The notes below the pieces were generated by a model. It was given only the letters and a program-made list of their open reading frames with translations. It was not told the origin of the DNA and searched no databases. A stretch of 64,000 nt of DNA, from NCBI RefSeq assembly GCF_014202905.1, contig NZ_JACHHY010000008.1:62001-126000 (forward strand). Reading direction: 5' to 3'. The DNA comes from Chitinivorax tropicus. GTDB taxonomy: Bacteria > Pseudomonadota > Gammaproteobacteria > Burkholderiales > SCOH01. Below, in pieces: positions 26,835-35,341 of the stretch (the first letter of the stretch is position 1; every line of letters begins with the position of its first letter). The position numbers and the translations under genes were made by a program.

Positions 26835-28370
26835 TCAACCTGCCTGTTGTAGCTCTGTGGGCAATTGCCGCAGCATGGTGCGGTAGTATTCCCGGTCTGA
26901 CCGCGACAGCTCGGGCAGCAGCCCGTGCAGCCTGGCCAGTGCATCACTGGCCGGTGCGAGCTGCCCAGCATGGCCTCTGAACCACACTAACTCGAACAGC
27001 AAGCCGCAGACCTGGCTGACCGGATAGCGATGCCGGTTGCTGTCGTGCTCCAGCAGGTGACACGCCGCAATGTCATGCCAGCCACCCTGATCAGGCAAGG
27101 CATCTGCAAAGGGGTTTGCCCATTGGCGGAGTGCGTTGGGCGTGATCGGCGTCAGCTGCCGGAATGCCGCCAGCGTGGGTGATTCGCCGCCCTGGCAATG
27201 CCCACGCGCAATGCGCATCAGGTAGAGCGGATTCCAGGCAGAGTGGTGCACCTGATCGCTCTGCCGACAAAGCCATTCACTGAACGCGATGTATTGAACT
27301 GCCTGTGGGGTCGGGTCTTCGCCGGACAGCAGGCCGCACTGGTGCAGCAGCCACATGGCCATGCCGAGATTGGCGGCACCTTGTTGCGCCGCATCCATGG
27401 ATGCGGATTCAAAAGCGGCAGCCAACGCTTGCTCAAAATGTTGCAGCGAAGCCTGCGCCCAGCCGATTGCCTCGGTGGCAGTGGTCTGCCCCAGCGCTTT
27501 TGACCGCAAGACCAACGCAAACAGGTTGTGCCATTCGAAGCGGATGGTCGGGTGATATCGCAGCAGGCCAACCAGCTGGTGATGGTTTTGCAACTGGGTG
27601 AGCAAACTGCTGGCCAGGCCCAGATCCCGCTGATCATAGGCACACCACGCGGCCAGAATCTGCTCCATCGCATCCAGAAAGTCATTGCCGTCCACCTGCT
27701 GATGGTGCCGCTGTTGCTTGAGCTGTTTCAGCAGGCGTCGGGCTTGCACGCCATCGCCCAGGCGTCGCCAGACAATGGCCTGTGCAAGCAATACCTGTGC
27801 GGCCTGGCCTGTGGTGTGGGCGTGTTGCCCGGCTTGTTTGAGCGCGCTGAGCGCAGTTTGCTCACCGGCACCTTGCACGGGTGAGACCAATCGACCAAGG
27901 CGGATCGCCTGCCGTGCCAAGATCATCTGCTGCCAGAACGCCAGATCATGCGTGGTGTTCAGCTGCTGGGGCGGCAGCTTGGCCTGTTGTTCCGGCAAGC
28001 CCAGAAAGGCTGCGGTGTCTGCCGCTGTGGCAGGCTGCCCAGCCACCAGCAGGACGAGCTTCGCGGCTTCACCATCTGACAGCCAAAACGGCCCCTGGCT
28101 ACGTCGATCCACATTCAGAAAGCGTGGATCACGGCCTGGGTCTTCTCCCCAGCCTATGTGGACCCCCCAGCCATGGAAGTCCTTGAACGCCCGACTGATC
28201 GCCATGCGTAAGGTGCGGGCATCGCTCAGAAAGCCTTTCAGGTCATCCAGCCTGACTTTGTTCTGCTGGACGTGATGCGCAAAATAGATGCGCACCAGCA
28301 TCCACAGCGATTGAAATGCTGCGCGTTGGCCATTCACGGTTTGTGGTGCGGTGAGCTCGATGACAATCAT
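26835..28370 (-). CDS. Uncharacterised 511-aa protein
   Basis: No signal peptide or membrane helix; rich in Gln, Ala, Leu and His. The N-terminal 110 residues (M-I-V-I-E-L-T-A-P..., W-G-V-H-I-G-W-G-E-D-P-G-R-D) look like a compact domain; the rest is alpha-helical and repeat-like, as in TPR or ARM-type solenoids, though no clean consensus is seen. It is divergent from the beta-lactamase gene. Normal codon use for the window. Function unknown; I recognise no family. Confidence 0.7.
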   Translation of the reverse strand: MIVIELTAPQTVNGQRAAFQSLWMLVRIYFAHHVQQNKVRLDDLKGFLSDARTLRMAISRAFKDFHGWGVHIGWGEDPGRDPRFLNVDRRSQGPFWLSDGEAAKLVLLVAGQPATAADTAAFLGLPEQQAKLPPQQLNTTHDLAFWQQMILARQAIRLGRLVSPVQGAGEQTALSALKQAGQHAHTTGQAAQVLLAQAIVWRRLGDGVQARRLLKQLKQQRHHQQVDGNDFLDAMEQILAAWCAYDQRDLGLASSLLTQLQNHHQLVGLLRYHPTIRFEWHNLFALVLRSKALGQTTATEAIGWAQASLQHFEQALAAAFESASMDAAQQGAANLGMAMWLLHQCGLLSGEDPTPQAVQYIAFSEWLCRQSDQVHHSAWNPLYLMRIARGHCQGGESPTLAAFRQLTPITPNALRQWANPFADALPDQGGWHDIAACHLLEHDSNRHRYPVSQVCGLLFELVWFRGHAGQLAPASDALARLHGLLPELSRSDREYYRTMLRQLPTELQQAG

Positions 28371-28526
28371 TTTGATCTGCGAGGTTCGGTTGACTGATAT
28401 GACAAGCCACGGTCGATGACGCCGTGACGGTGGTTACAGCGCAGACGCCTGCGCCAGCCCTGGCTTTGCTTGGATTTCATACGGCTTGCTACGCTGTGTC
28501 CATGTTCCATTTGAAGAAAGCCCACA

Positions 28527-29345
28527 ATGAAGACATCTGTCATGCGGCGTGCGCGCCGATTTTCGCTGCTTTTGACGGCTTTGGCTGGCATGTTACTGTC
28601 ACAACTGTCACAAGCGGAACAAATAGAAGCACATCCGGAGCTGGGTGCTGTGTTTAAAACCATGGGGGTGACGGGTACATTCGTACTGTTCGATGTCGCC
28701 AACGATGTGCAGCGGGTGTATTCGCCCAGCCGAGCGCAGGTTCGTTATTTTCCTGCTTCGACCTTCAAAATCCCTAATAGCCTGATTGGCCTGGAAACCG
28801 GTGCTGTCAAAGATCTGAATGAGGTATTTCGATACGATGGCAAGCCACGCATGTTGAAAGCCTGGGAGCAGGACATGACCCTGGCCGAGGCCATCCGTGC
28901 CTCCAATGTGCCGGTCTATCAGGAGATTGCCCGACGCGTGGGGCTGCACAGCATGGCGTCCTGGGTGGACAAATTGGACTATGGCAACCGGCAGATCGGC
29001 AAGATGGTGGATCAGTTCTGGCTGGGTGGCCCGCTGAAGATCTCCGCATTGGAACAAACCCGCTTCCTGGCCAAGTTGGCCCAGAAAAAGCTGCCATTCA
29101 GCGAACAGACGATCGATGCGGTGCATGCCATCACCTTGCATGAGCAGACCGAAACCTACCAAATACACGCCAAAACCGGGTGGAGCAACGCAACCAAGCC
29201 GGGTATCGGTTGGTGGGTGGGGTGGGTCAAGCGGGGCGATCAACTCTACCCATTTGCCTTGAATATCGATATTCGACGGGATGAAGACGCAGCATTGAGG
29301 GTCCCGTTGGCACGCCAGTTGTTGAGCAGGCTGGGCGTGATTTGA
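28527..29345 (+). CDS. Class D (OXA-type) beta-lactamase
   Basis: 272 aa with a signal peptide ending at S-Q-A (about residue 30). All class D motifs are intact: Ser78-T-F-Lys81 (nucleophile and carboxylated lysine), Ser126-N-V, Tyr152-G-N, Trp164 in Q-F-W-L, and Lys216-T-G-W. P-A-S-T-F-K-I-P-N-S-L-I-G-L is classical. It therefore should be an active periplasmic serine beta-lactamase. There are no integron, IS or plasmid marks around it and codon use matches its neighbours, so it looks like a resident chromosomal gene rather than a recent import. Confidence 0.95.
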   Translation: MKTSVMRRARRFSLLLTALAGMLLSQLSQAEQIEAHPELGAVFKTMGVTGTFVLFDVANDVQRVYSPSRAQVRYFPASTFKIPNSLIGLETGAVKDLNEVFRYDGKPRMLKAWEQDMTLAEAIRASNVPVYQEIARRVGLHSMASWVDKLDYGNRQIGKMVDQFWLGGPLKISALEQTRFLAKLAQKKLPFSEQTIDAVHAITLHEQTETYQIHAKTGWSNATKPGIGWWVGWVKRGDQLYPFALNIDIRRDEDAALRVPLARQLLSRLGVI

Positions 29346-29415
29346 ATGAACTACTCAGGCACGTGTGACGAGTCGTCGCCGGATGCCTGGGTTCTGGAAA
29401 ATAGTGGAGTAAAGC

Positions 29416-30564
29416 ATGCAACGTCTACCAGGGCTCGACTTGATGCGAGCCATCGCCATCATCTGGGTCATGTTGTTCCATGCCTTGATGGCTGGCTTGC
29501 AGCTGCCGGGCGAAACCATCGCCCGCTTTGGTTGGATGGGGGTTGATCTGTTCTTTGCGCTCAGTGGTTTTCTGATCGGCGGGCAGTTGTTCGAGCAGAT
29601 CAAAGACCATGGGCGCGTCGATTTCCAGCAGTTCTATATCCGACGGGCGTATCGCATCCTGCCCGCATTTGGTGTCGTGGTCGCATGCTATTTTGCATTG
29701 CCGATGATTCGAGAGTACCCGACGATCCAGCCATGGTGGCAGTTTCTGACCTTTACCGAAAACCTGCTGATCGATTATTCGCAGCCCCGTGCGTTTTCCC
29801 ACGTCTGGTCATTGTGTGTGGAAGAGCATTTCTACCTGATCATGCCTGCCCTGGCATGGCTGTTGGCACCGCGTGCCACGATCAGCCGCATCACCAGTCT
29901 GGCCGTGGCCCTGGCGGCGGCGGGCATGTTGTGGCGTTGGCATGTCTGGCAACATGATCTGCTGCCTATCCAATCGATCGAAGAGGGGCCGGGCAACTTT
30001 TATCAACGCTATATCGAGCAGATCTATTACCCGACCTATACCCGGCTCGATGGTTTGCTGGCAGGGGTGATGTTCGCCGCCTTGCGGGTGTTTCGACCTG
30101 TGTGGTGGCAACGCATCATGGCTCGGGCCAACTGGGTGTTGGGTGCCGGTTTGTTGTTGGTCAGTGGGGCAATCTGGATCTTTCAAAATCGATTTGCTCT
30201 CCCTGCTGCAGTCTTGGGCTACCCGCTGTTGTCATTGGGCATGGGGGTGTTGGTGGTCGCAGCGGCCAGCAGGCAAAGCCTGATTGGTGCGCGCGGCATA
30301 CCAGGCGTGGCGTGGGTTGCTGCCCTATCGTACAGCTTGTACCTGACCCATAAAGTGGTTTTCCACTTGGTCAAGCAGGCATGGGGGGCTCAGCTGGTGG
30401 GGCAGCCAGCGCTGGCTTATCTAGTGTATGGCGGTGCGGCGATGTTGGGTGGGTTGATCCTCTATTGGGCCGTCGAGCGCCCTGCCTTGCAATGGCGGGA
30501 GCGTTGGCTGCATCCAGCCAAGCCATCGCCTGATTTGGCTGAGATGGGGGCGGTGACACGTTGA
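29416..30564 (+). CDS. Acyltransferase family 3 (OafA/YrhL-like) membrane protein
   Basis: 382 aa, about ten membrane helices. R-L-P-G-L-D-L-M-R-A-I-A-I at the N-terminus (with catalytic His of M-L-F-H), G-V-D-L-F-F-A-L-S-G-F-L-I-G, and the R-R-A-Y-R-I-L-P segment are family signatures. Members O-acylate surface or exported sugars from a cytosolic acyl-CoA donor. Substrate unknown; no glycosyltransferase genes adjoin. Confidence 0.87.
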   Translation: MQRLPGLDLMRAIAIIWVMLFHALMAGLQLPGETIARFGWMGVDLFFALSGFLIGGQLFEQIKDHGRVDFQQFYIRRAYRILPAFGVVVACYFALPMIREYPTIQPWWQFLTFTENLLIDYSQPRAFSHVWSLCVEEHFYLIMPALAWLLAPRATISRITSLAVALAAAGMLWRWHVWQHDLLPIQSIEEGPGNFYQRYIEQIYYPTYTRLDGLLAGVMFAALRVFRPVWWQRIMARANWVLGAGLLLVSGAIWIFQNRFALPAAVLGYPLLSLGMGVLVVAAASRQSLIGARGIPGVAWVAALSYSLYLTHKVVFHLVKQAWGAQLVGQPALAYLVYGGAAMLGGLILYWAVERPALQWRERWLHPAKPSPDLAEMGAVTR

Positions 30565-30783
30565 TTTCCATGCTGGGCTGGGTGAATGCTTGCCGATCCG
30601 GACACAAACTTGCTAGACTTGCAGTCCGGGTCGGCAGTTCACCCAGGCGTCGCCACTCTTGATCGCAAGAGCGCTAAACCTGTTTCCAATCTGATACATG
30701 GCCGTGATTTCCAGTGCCGTGCTGCAAGGGCGACCACCAGCAACCCATTTCGGGTGGGCACGTTTCAATCAAAGGAAACCACC

Positions 30784-31347
30784 GTGTCCAAATTATTAAT
30801 TCCTTTTCAAACCGATGATCTGTCCGCCTTGGCTCGGGCGCTGTGCCGCCAACTGGCCACGCACACATCAGTGCCATCGCATCTTGAGATGCTGAACATG
30901 CTGGCCAAGGCCGCTGGGTTCCAGAATTTCCAGAGTTACCGCGCTCAGGTATTGCATCAGCCCGAGGTGATTGCAGCGAATGACCATGCAGTCGTCTTGT
31001 CCGCGAATGCAAAAAAGCTGATCAGTTATCTGGATGAGTCCGGTCGTCTGGTGCGCTGGCCCAATAAATACTCGATCCAGCAACTGGGTATCTGGTATCT
31101 ATGGACGCATTTCATCCCCAGGCGCCGTTACACTGAGCGGGAAGTGAACGAAGTGTTGAAACGCTTCAATACCTTTGGTGACCATGTGTTGCTGCGCCGT
31201 GAGTTGGTGAACACCAAATTGTTATGGCGCACCGACAATGGCGCGGAATATCGCAAATTGCCCGCTAGGCCAAGTGATGAGGTCATGGCGATGATTCGCG
31301 AAATCCGGCGCCTGCGGAAGCAACCGAAGGCTCGCCAGGCAGCGTGA
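30784..31347 (+). CDS. DUF2087 domain protein
   Basis: 187 aa from the GTG at 30784, with AAAGGA upstream. The C-terminal R-W-P-N-K-Y-S-I-Q-Q-L-x-I-W-Y-L-W and R-R-R-Y-T-E-R-E-V-N-E-V-L / L-R-R-E-L-V / L-W-R-T-D-N-G-A-E-Y-R-K-L are the DUF2087 pattern, a winged-helix-like fold often fused to regulators. The N-terminal 70 residues (A-L-C-R-Q-L, L-E-M-L-N-M-L-A-K-A-A-G-F-Q-N-F-Q-S-Y) form a helical module seen with this domain. Possibly DNA-binding; not proven. Confidence 0.83.
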   Translation: MSKLLIPFQTDDLSALARALCRQLATHTSVPSHLEMLNMLAKAAGFQNFQSYRAQVLHQPEVIAANDHAVVLSANAKKLISYLDESGRLVRWPNKYSIQQLGIWYLWTHFIPRRRYTEREVNEVLKRFNTFGDHVLLRRELVNTKLLWRTDNGAEYRKLPARPSDEVMAMIREIRRLRKQPKARQAA

Positions 31348-31376
31348 CAGTCAGTGGGGCCAGAAGGCCCCGGCCT
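31345..31376 (+). terminator. GC-rich hairpin at the end of the DUF2087 gene
   Basis: GGGGCC (31356-31361), loop AGAA, GGCCCC (31366-31371), flanked by an outer TGACAG/CTGTCA pair (31345-31350 and 31375-31380) that includes the stop codon. No T run, so termination is uncertain. Confidence 0.45.
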
Positions 31377-31384
31377 GTCAGCTG

Positions 31385-31426
31385 GGTTGACATGGTTTTC
31401 ATGGTAGCCTCAAAACCGTGTCAACC
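31385..31426. repeat. 15-bp inverted repeat with TTGACATGG core
   Basis: GGTTGACATGGTTTT (31385-31399) and AAAACCGTGTCAACC (31412-31426) pair with one mismatch around a 12-nt loop. The arms share the TTGACATGG core that recurs at 3951, 4113, 56134 and 63671. Confidence 0.6.
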
Positions 31427-31525
31427 AAGCCAGTTCCCAGCTATTTCGCCCTATGCCTGTATCTGGATGTAATACCGTGTGCACAGTATGATGGCAGCTG
31501 TCCTTTACCCTCAAGGGTGTCTGCC

Positions 31526-32044
31526 ATGAGCCAGCCTTTGCTGTATACCTTGTTCCGTTATAAAACCTGGGCCAATGTCGAGCTGTTTGCAGAGATGCGG
31601 AAATTGGACCCGGAAGCGCATCAGACCGAGCGGCATACCGCCATTCGATTGATGAACCATATCTATGTGGTGGATCGTATTTTTGAAGCCCACTTGACCG
31701 GTCGCACGCACCCTTATACAGCGACCAACACGCCTGAGACACCCACGCTCGAAGCGCTGCAGGCAGAGGTTGCGGCCTTGGATCAATGGTTCGAAGACTA
31801 TGTCCAGACGCGCTCAGCAGCCGATCTGGCCGAGTCGGTTGCCTTTACCTTCACCGACGGCACGACAGGCTGTATGACCCGCGAAGAAATGCTTGCCCAC
31901 ATCGTGACGCATGGCGGTTATCACCGTGGGGCGGTGGGGCGGATCATGGCGCAGGTGGCAGTGCCGCCACCCCGTGACATCTTGACAGCCTACCTGCACC
32001 GTACCCAGCCTGCCAGACGCGAGGGCATCATTCAACACTCATAG
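31526..32044 (+). CDS. DinB family protein
   Basis: 172 aa from ATG 31526 with AAGGGTG upstream. Four-helix bundle with metal-binding histidines expected at H-I-Y-V-V-D (about 50) and in H-I-V-T-H-G-G-Y-H-R-G (about 128-137). DinB-fold proteins are metal-dependent transferases or hydrolases, often thiol-linked (mycothiol or bacillithiol in Gram-positives); the role here is unknown. Its 3' end overlaps the next gene by 6 bp. Confidence 0.85.
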   Translation: MSQPLLYTLFRYKTWANVELFAEMRKLDPEAHQTERHTAIRLMNHIYVVDRIFEAHLTGRTHPYTATNTPETPTLEALQAEVAALDQWFEDYVQTRSAADLAESVAFTFTDGTTGCMTREEMLAHIVTHGGYHRGAVGRIMAQVAVPPPRDILTAYLHRTQPARREGIIQHS

Positions 32045-32977
32045 TTTGGACTTGAAGTGGCGCATGGCGGCAAAAACGCCGATGATCAACATGACCCCCA
32101 GCGCCACGGTCAATTTGCCGTGCCCGCTCACCCCTGCGGGCTCGGCGTCTGCCGAATCGACGGGTTCGTCTTTGAAAGCAGCCAATGCACTTTTGCCACT
32201 GGCTTTCTTATCGAACAGGAAGCTGTAATCTTCATAACGTTTTTTGGGTAGAAACGCCCAGCTATCGACAATCTTCCGGTAAGCCGCTTGTGCCACGGGG
32301 GCGTCGGTCTGCTCGGTGTGCAGGGACACGGCTCCGAAGCCTTCCCGACCCATCATCAACGATGCACTGAGCAAAACCGGCTCATTTTCCAGATAACTGG
32401 CCATGCCTTTGAACGCAAACTCGAAGCAGTGTGCGCTCATGGAATAGGTGGGTTGTGAAATCCATTCGGTAAAGGTGATCCGCGTAGCGCTGGACTGCTT
32501 GGCGCTGGCTTGGAGCAAGGCATTCTTCAGGTCATCTGCAAATCTGGGTGATTTGATCTCTTCGATACCTGATTCAGGGATGTAGCCACTGGGGACATAG
32601 CGGATTTCCATAGCCCAACTCTGGCTTTCGTCCGCAGAGAGAATTGCACCGACCGTTTTATCATTGGTGGGCATTTTCATGGCCTGCAGCATCTGCTGAA
32701 CTTCTTTCTTCGGAATGAAAACAGCACCTGCTGGCAGGGCGAACCTGGCCTGGTTCAAGATGGTGATTTGATTGGGCCCGGCAATGGAGGCCATACGCGC
32801 CACCTTGTAGGCCGCCAGTTTCAATTTGATCGACTCAAGCAGTGCTTCACGTGAGGTGTCGGCCTGGGCCGGGACGGCTCCCGACAACAGTGTTACCAGC
32901 AGGATGAGTCGCCGCCAGGGTGAAGCGGTTGGGGGAGTGCCAGTACCATGCCGCCATGTTTCAAGATCAGATTTCAT
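32039..32977 (-). CDS. DUF2167 membrane-anchored periplasmic protein
   Basis: 312 aa from ATG 32977 (GGGAG upstream; an earlier ATG at 32989 is possible). Signal peptide near residues 18-36; periplasmic domain with A-R-F-A-L-P-A-G-A-V-F-I-P-K, Y-V-P-S-G-Y-I, G-R-E-G and K-K-R-Y-E-D-Y, in the order seen in DUF2167 proteins; one C-terminal membrane helix (about 285-303) with basic tail. Role unknown; relatives are described only as membrane-anchored proteins. Confidence 0.8.
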   Translation of the reverse strand: MKSDLETWRHGTGTPPTASPWRRLILLVTLLSGAVPAQADTSREALLESIKLKLAAYKVARMASIAGPNQITILNQARFALPAGAVFIPKKEVQQMLQAMKMPTNDKTVGAILSADESQSWAMEIRYVPSGYIPESGIEEIKSPRFADDLKNALLQASAKQSSATRITFTEWISQPTYSMSAHCFEFAFKGMASYLENEPVLLSASLMMGREGFGAVSLHTEQTDAPVAQAAYRKIVDSWAFLPKKRYEDYSFLFDKKASGKSALAAFKDEPVDSADAEPAGVSGHGKLTVALGVMLIIGVFAAMRHFKSKL

Positions 32978-33060
32978 CAACGCTCCCATACTTATCTATG
33001 AACCCGTCGATGCCGGTAGATAATCATGCCGGGCAGCCAATGGTTCTGTTTTGTTATGTG

Positions 33061-33699
33061 TTATTTCAATGGGGCTGTCGGTGCAATGAGGGTAGCGGTC
33101 AAGGCCTGATGCAACCCGACCCAGAACAGAAAGCTGGCGACCAGCCCTGCCGCAAACCCGGCCCACACCTCGGTGGCGGAATGCCGCCCCAGTTCCACTC
33201 TAGACCATCCAATCAGTGCGAGGAGGGCCAGCCCGACCGCCAAGCCGGGCAGATACGGCCCTTGCAGTACACAAGCCAATGTCGCAAACGCCATGTGGTG
33301 CGAGATCTTGAGCCATGACAAGGCCAGCTTGGCTTGCAGTACAACTGAAGCGGCGGCAGCCATGCCCAGTGCGATGACCCATTGCTGGCAACCCAGGGCA
33401 GCGGTTGTGCTACCGATCAGCAATATCGGGAACATGAAGCGATGCAGCTCACGACGCTCAACGGGCAGGCTGGCGTCAGCATGCCGCCATTGCCCGCTGT
33501 GGACGCGCAATACGCTGAACAGCGTGACCAGGCCGCCCACCATGATAAAGGCCAGCAACGTGGGCCACCATTCGGGCCGTTGGTGGCGCGCCATGGTGCT
33601 CAAGGTGGATAACGGCAGCACAATCAAAGGATGCCCGATGATCGAGCATCCACGGGCGAACAGGCGACGAGGGTTTGAATCCTCAGTAGGTGTGGACAA
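33061..33699 (-). CDS. PAP2-like phosphatase-family membrane protein
   Basis: 212 aa, TTG start, overlapping the HAD gene end by 17 bp. Six hydrophobic segments. The C-terminal half shows K-I-S-H-H-M-A-F and W-S-R-V-E-L-G-R-H-S-A-T-E, reminiscent of PAP2 motifs 2 and 3 (G-H / S-R-x5-H-x3-D), but the P-S-G-H core is changed to I-S-H-H and the last Asp to Glu. It may be a lipid or undecaprenyl phosphatase relative with altered chemistry. Confidence 0.7.
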   Translation of the reverse strand: MSTPTEDSNPRRLFARGCSIIGHPLIVLPLSTLSTMARHQRPEWWPTLLAFIMVGGLVTLFSVLRVHSGQWRHADASLPVERRELHRFMFPILLIGSTTAALGCQQWVIALGMAAAASVVLQAKLALSWLKISHHMAFATLACVLQGPYLPGLAVGLALLALIGWSRVELGRHSATEVWAGFAAGLVASFLFWVGLHQALTATLIAPTAPLK

Positions 33700-34348
33700 T
33701 TGGCCAGCCTTGCTCTTCCGCCACGGCTTTCAACAAACTGTCCGGGTTGACGGCAACTGGGTGGGTGACGCGCTCCAATAATGGCAGATCATTGCGTGAG
33801 TCGCTGTAGAACCAGGTTTCACCGAAATCTGACCACCGCTGTTTACGATCAGCCAGCCATAGCTCCAGGCGGGTGATCTTGCCTGCCTGAAAACTCGGGA
33901 TGCCGGTCGGTTTGCCGGTATAGCGTCCATCGACGATTTCCGGCTCGGTCGCGATCAGGTGAGAGACACCCAGCTCTGCCGCAATCGGGGCGGTGACAAA
34001 TCGGTTGGTGGCGGTGATGATGACTACAAGATCCCCTTGTGCCTGGTGCCCAACCACTAACTGCCTGGCCTTGTCAGTGATCAAGGGCAGGATGTGCTCT
34101 TGCATGTAGTCAGCATGCAGAGCATGCAATTCCTCCATGGTAAAGCGCGCCAGCGGTGCCAGCTGAAAGGCCAGAAACTCGTTCATATCCAACGTGCCAG
34201 CTTTGTACTGCTCATAAAAGGCATCGTTACGCCGATTGGTTTCCTCTGCATCCAACAGCCCCCTGCGGATCAGGAAGCGAGGCCATTCCACATCGCTGTC
34301 GCCAGCCAACAGGGTGTGATCCAGGTCGAAAAGCACCAATCGGTTCAT
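33683..34348 (-). CDS. HAD-IB family phosphatase (SerB-like)
   Basis: 221 aa from ATG 34348 (GGAG seven bases upstream; a TTG at 34351 is less likely). HAD motif I F-D-L-D-H-T-L-L, motif II I-I-T-A-T-N, motif III/IV with W-F-Y-S-D-S-R-N-D-L-P-L-L. Resembles the group often annotated phosphoserine phosphatase or histidinol-phosphatase. It sits 13 bp downstream of hda, a recurring neighbour in betaproteobacteria, and the two are probably co-transcribed with the PAP2-like gene. Confidence 0.88.
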   Translation of the reverse strand: MNRLVLFDLDHTLLAGDSDVEWPRFLIRRGLLDAEETNRRNDAFYEQYKAGTLDMNEFLAFQLAPLARFTMEELHALHADYMQEHILPLITDKARQLVVGHQAQGDLVVIITATNRFVTAPIAAELGVSHLIATEPEIVDGRYTGKPTGIPSFQAGKITRLELWLADRKQRWSDFGETWFYSDSRNDLPLLERVTHPVAVNPDSLLKAVAEEQGWPIVHTY

Positions 34349-34361
34349 CAATCATCTCCGG

Positions 34362-35069
34362 TTAAAATAGAGTCTGCTGGCCCGTCGCATCAAAGCGATG
34401 TGCGCTCAATACTTCACGTAACAGTGGCAGGGTGATTTGGCGTTGCTGCTCCAACGAGGCACGGTCGAGTTCGTCGATGATGCCGACCAGCGAAGTCAGG
34501 TCGCGCCGCCAGCGCAGCAACAGATATTCGCAGACATCGTCGGTCAACATGAAACCGCGTGCCTGGGCATGCAGTTTCAGCGCCTGGACTTTATCCTGAT
34601 CGGATAAAGGCTGCATCTGGAACACCAAACCCCAGCCAAAGCGCGTGGTCAGATCCGCCCTTAGCGGCAATTGGCTGGGCGCAAGCGGGCCGGCTGCCAC
34701 GAAGATACCACGTGATTCTTTCAATCGATTGAATACACTGAATGCAACCACTTGGGCATCGGCACCCAGATGGTGGACATTGTCGAGCGCGACACAATCC
34801 AACTCGCCCAGACTGTCGTCCGGTGCGAACAACTGGGCGCAATCGACATAGGCGGCCTTTGCGCCCAGCTCGATTGCGGCCCGGACGGTGGCTTGCAGCA
34901 GATGGGTTCGGCCTGCGCCGTGTTCGCCCCAGAGGTAGAGCATGCGTTCATCACTACGACCATGGACAGCGTCCCGAAGCGCCTGCAATGCCTGCAGGTT
35001 GGCCTGGCCGACAAAATTGTCGAATGAGGCCGGGGGCGAAGGGGTCAGATCAAGCAGCAGTTGTTTCAC
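34362..35069 (-). CDS. hda: DnaA regulatory inactivator Hda
   Basis: 235 aa, GTG start. DnaA-like AAA+ domain without the DnaA DNA-binding domain: N-terminal Q-L-L-L-D-L-T-P (beta-clamp-binding motif region), F-D-N-F-V-G, W-G-E-H-G-A-G-R-T-H-L-L (Walker A variant), and D-N-V-H-H-L (Walker B variant). Hda with the sliding clamp triggers ATP hydrolysis on DnaA. Divergent from purM, the usual arrangement. Confidence 0.92.
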   Translation of the reverse strand: MKQLLLDLTPSPPASFDNFVGQANLQALQALRDAVHGRSDERMLYLWGEHGAGRTHLLQATVRAAIELGAKAAYVDCAQLFAPDDSLGELDCVALDNVHHLGADAQVVAFSVFNRLKESRGIFVAAGPLAPSQLPLRADLTTRFGWGLVFQMQPLSDQDKVQALKLHAQARGFMLTDDVCEYLLLRWRRDLTSLVGIIDELDRASLEQQRQITLPLLREVLSAHRFDATGQQTLF

Positions 35070-35185
35070 AGGGCGAGAGAAGCGTGCAATCGGAACGTTC
35101 TGGCATGTCGAGCAATCGGTTTGATGGACTGAAGTGCGCTTATCGTTTCAATTGCAAACTGGAATACGTTAAAATGTTGTTTTTT

Positions 35186-35310
35186 ATCGCGGCCCATGTC
35201 GGTCGCGATGTTGCATCCTGTGCAATATGGATTGCCTGATATTGCATAGGATGCAGAATTTGTTGCGTGTGACGCAACATTATAGTTTTGTTTTACCCGC
35301 TGTGCGCGGG
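35186..35310 (+). promoter_or_regulatory. Hairpin-rich leader of purM
   Basis: Four dyads lie in the 272-bp hda-purM gap: ATCGCG/CGCGAT (35186-35191, 35204-35209); a 17-bp arm pair with one mismatch (35212-35228 with 35239-35255, TGCATCCT...AGGATGCA); TGTTGCGT/ACGCAACA (35261-35268, 35272-35279); CCCGC/GCGGG (35296-35300, 35306-35310). They could be operators or a folded 5' UTR; I do not recognise a known riboswitch. Confidence 0.5.
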
Positions 35311-35341
35311 AAACGTTCACTTTATCAAAGCGAGAATCCAC

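Noticed and set aside
27198-28275. Several plus-strand open frames opposite the 511-aa gene
   Set aside because: They overlap each other and lack starts with ribosome sites; the minus-strand gene is longer and continuous.
28371-28526. Integron attC or IS end next to the beta-lactamase gene
   Set aside because: No inverted terminal repeat, attC-like palindrome or transposase fragment could be found.
33061-35069. Mobile element or integron around the HAD-hda region
   Set aside because: Gene order matches common betaproteobacterial synteny; no repeats or integrase.
35186-35310. Known purine riboswitch in the purM leader
   Set aside because: No three-way junction with the conserved purine-aptamer loop bases; only simple hairpins are seen.
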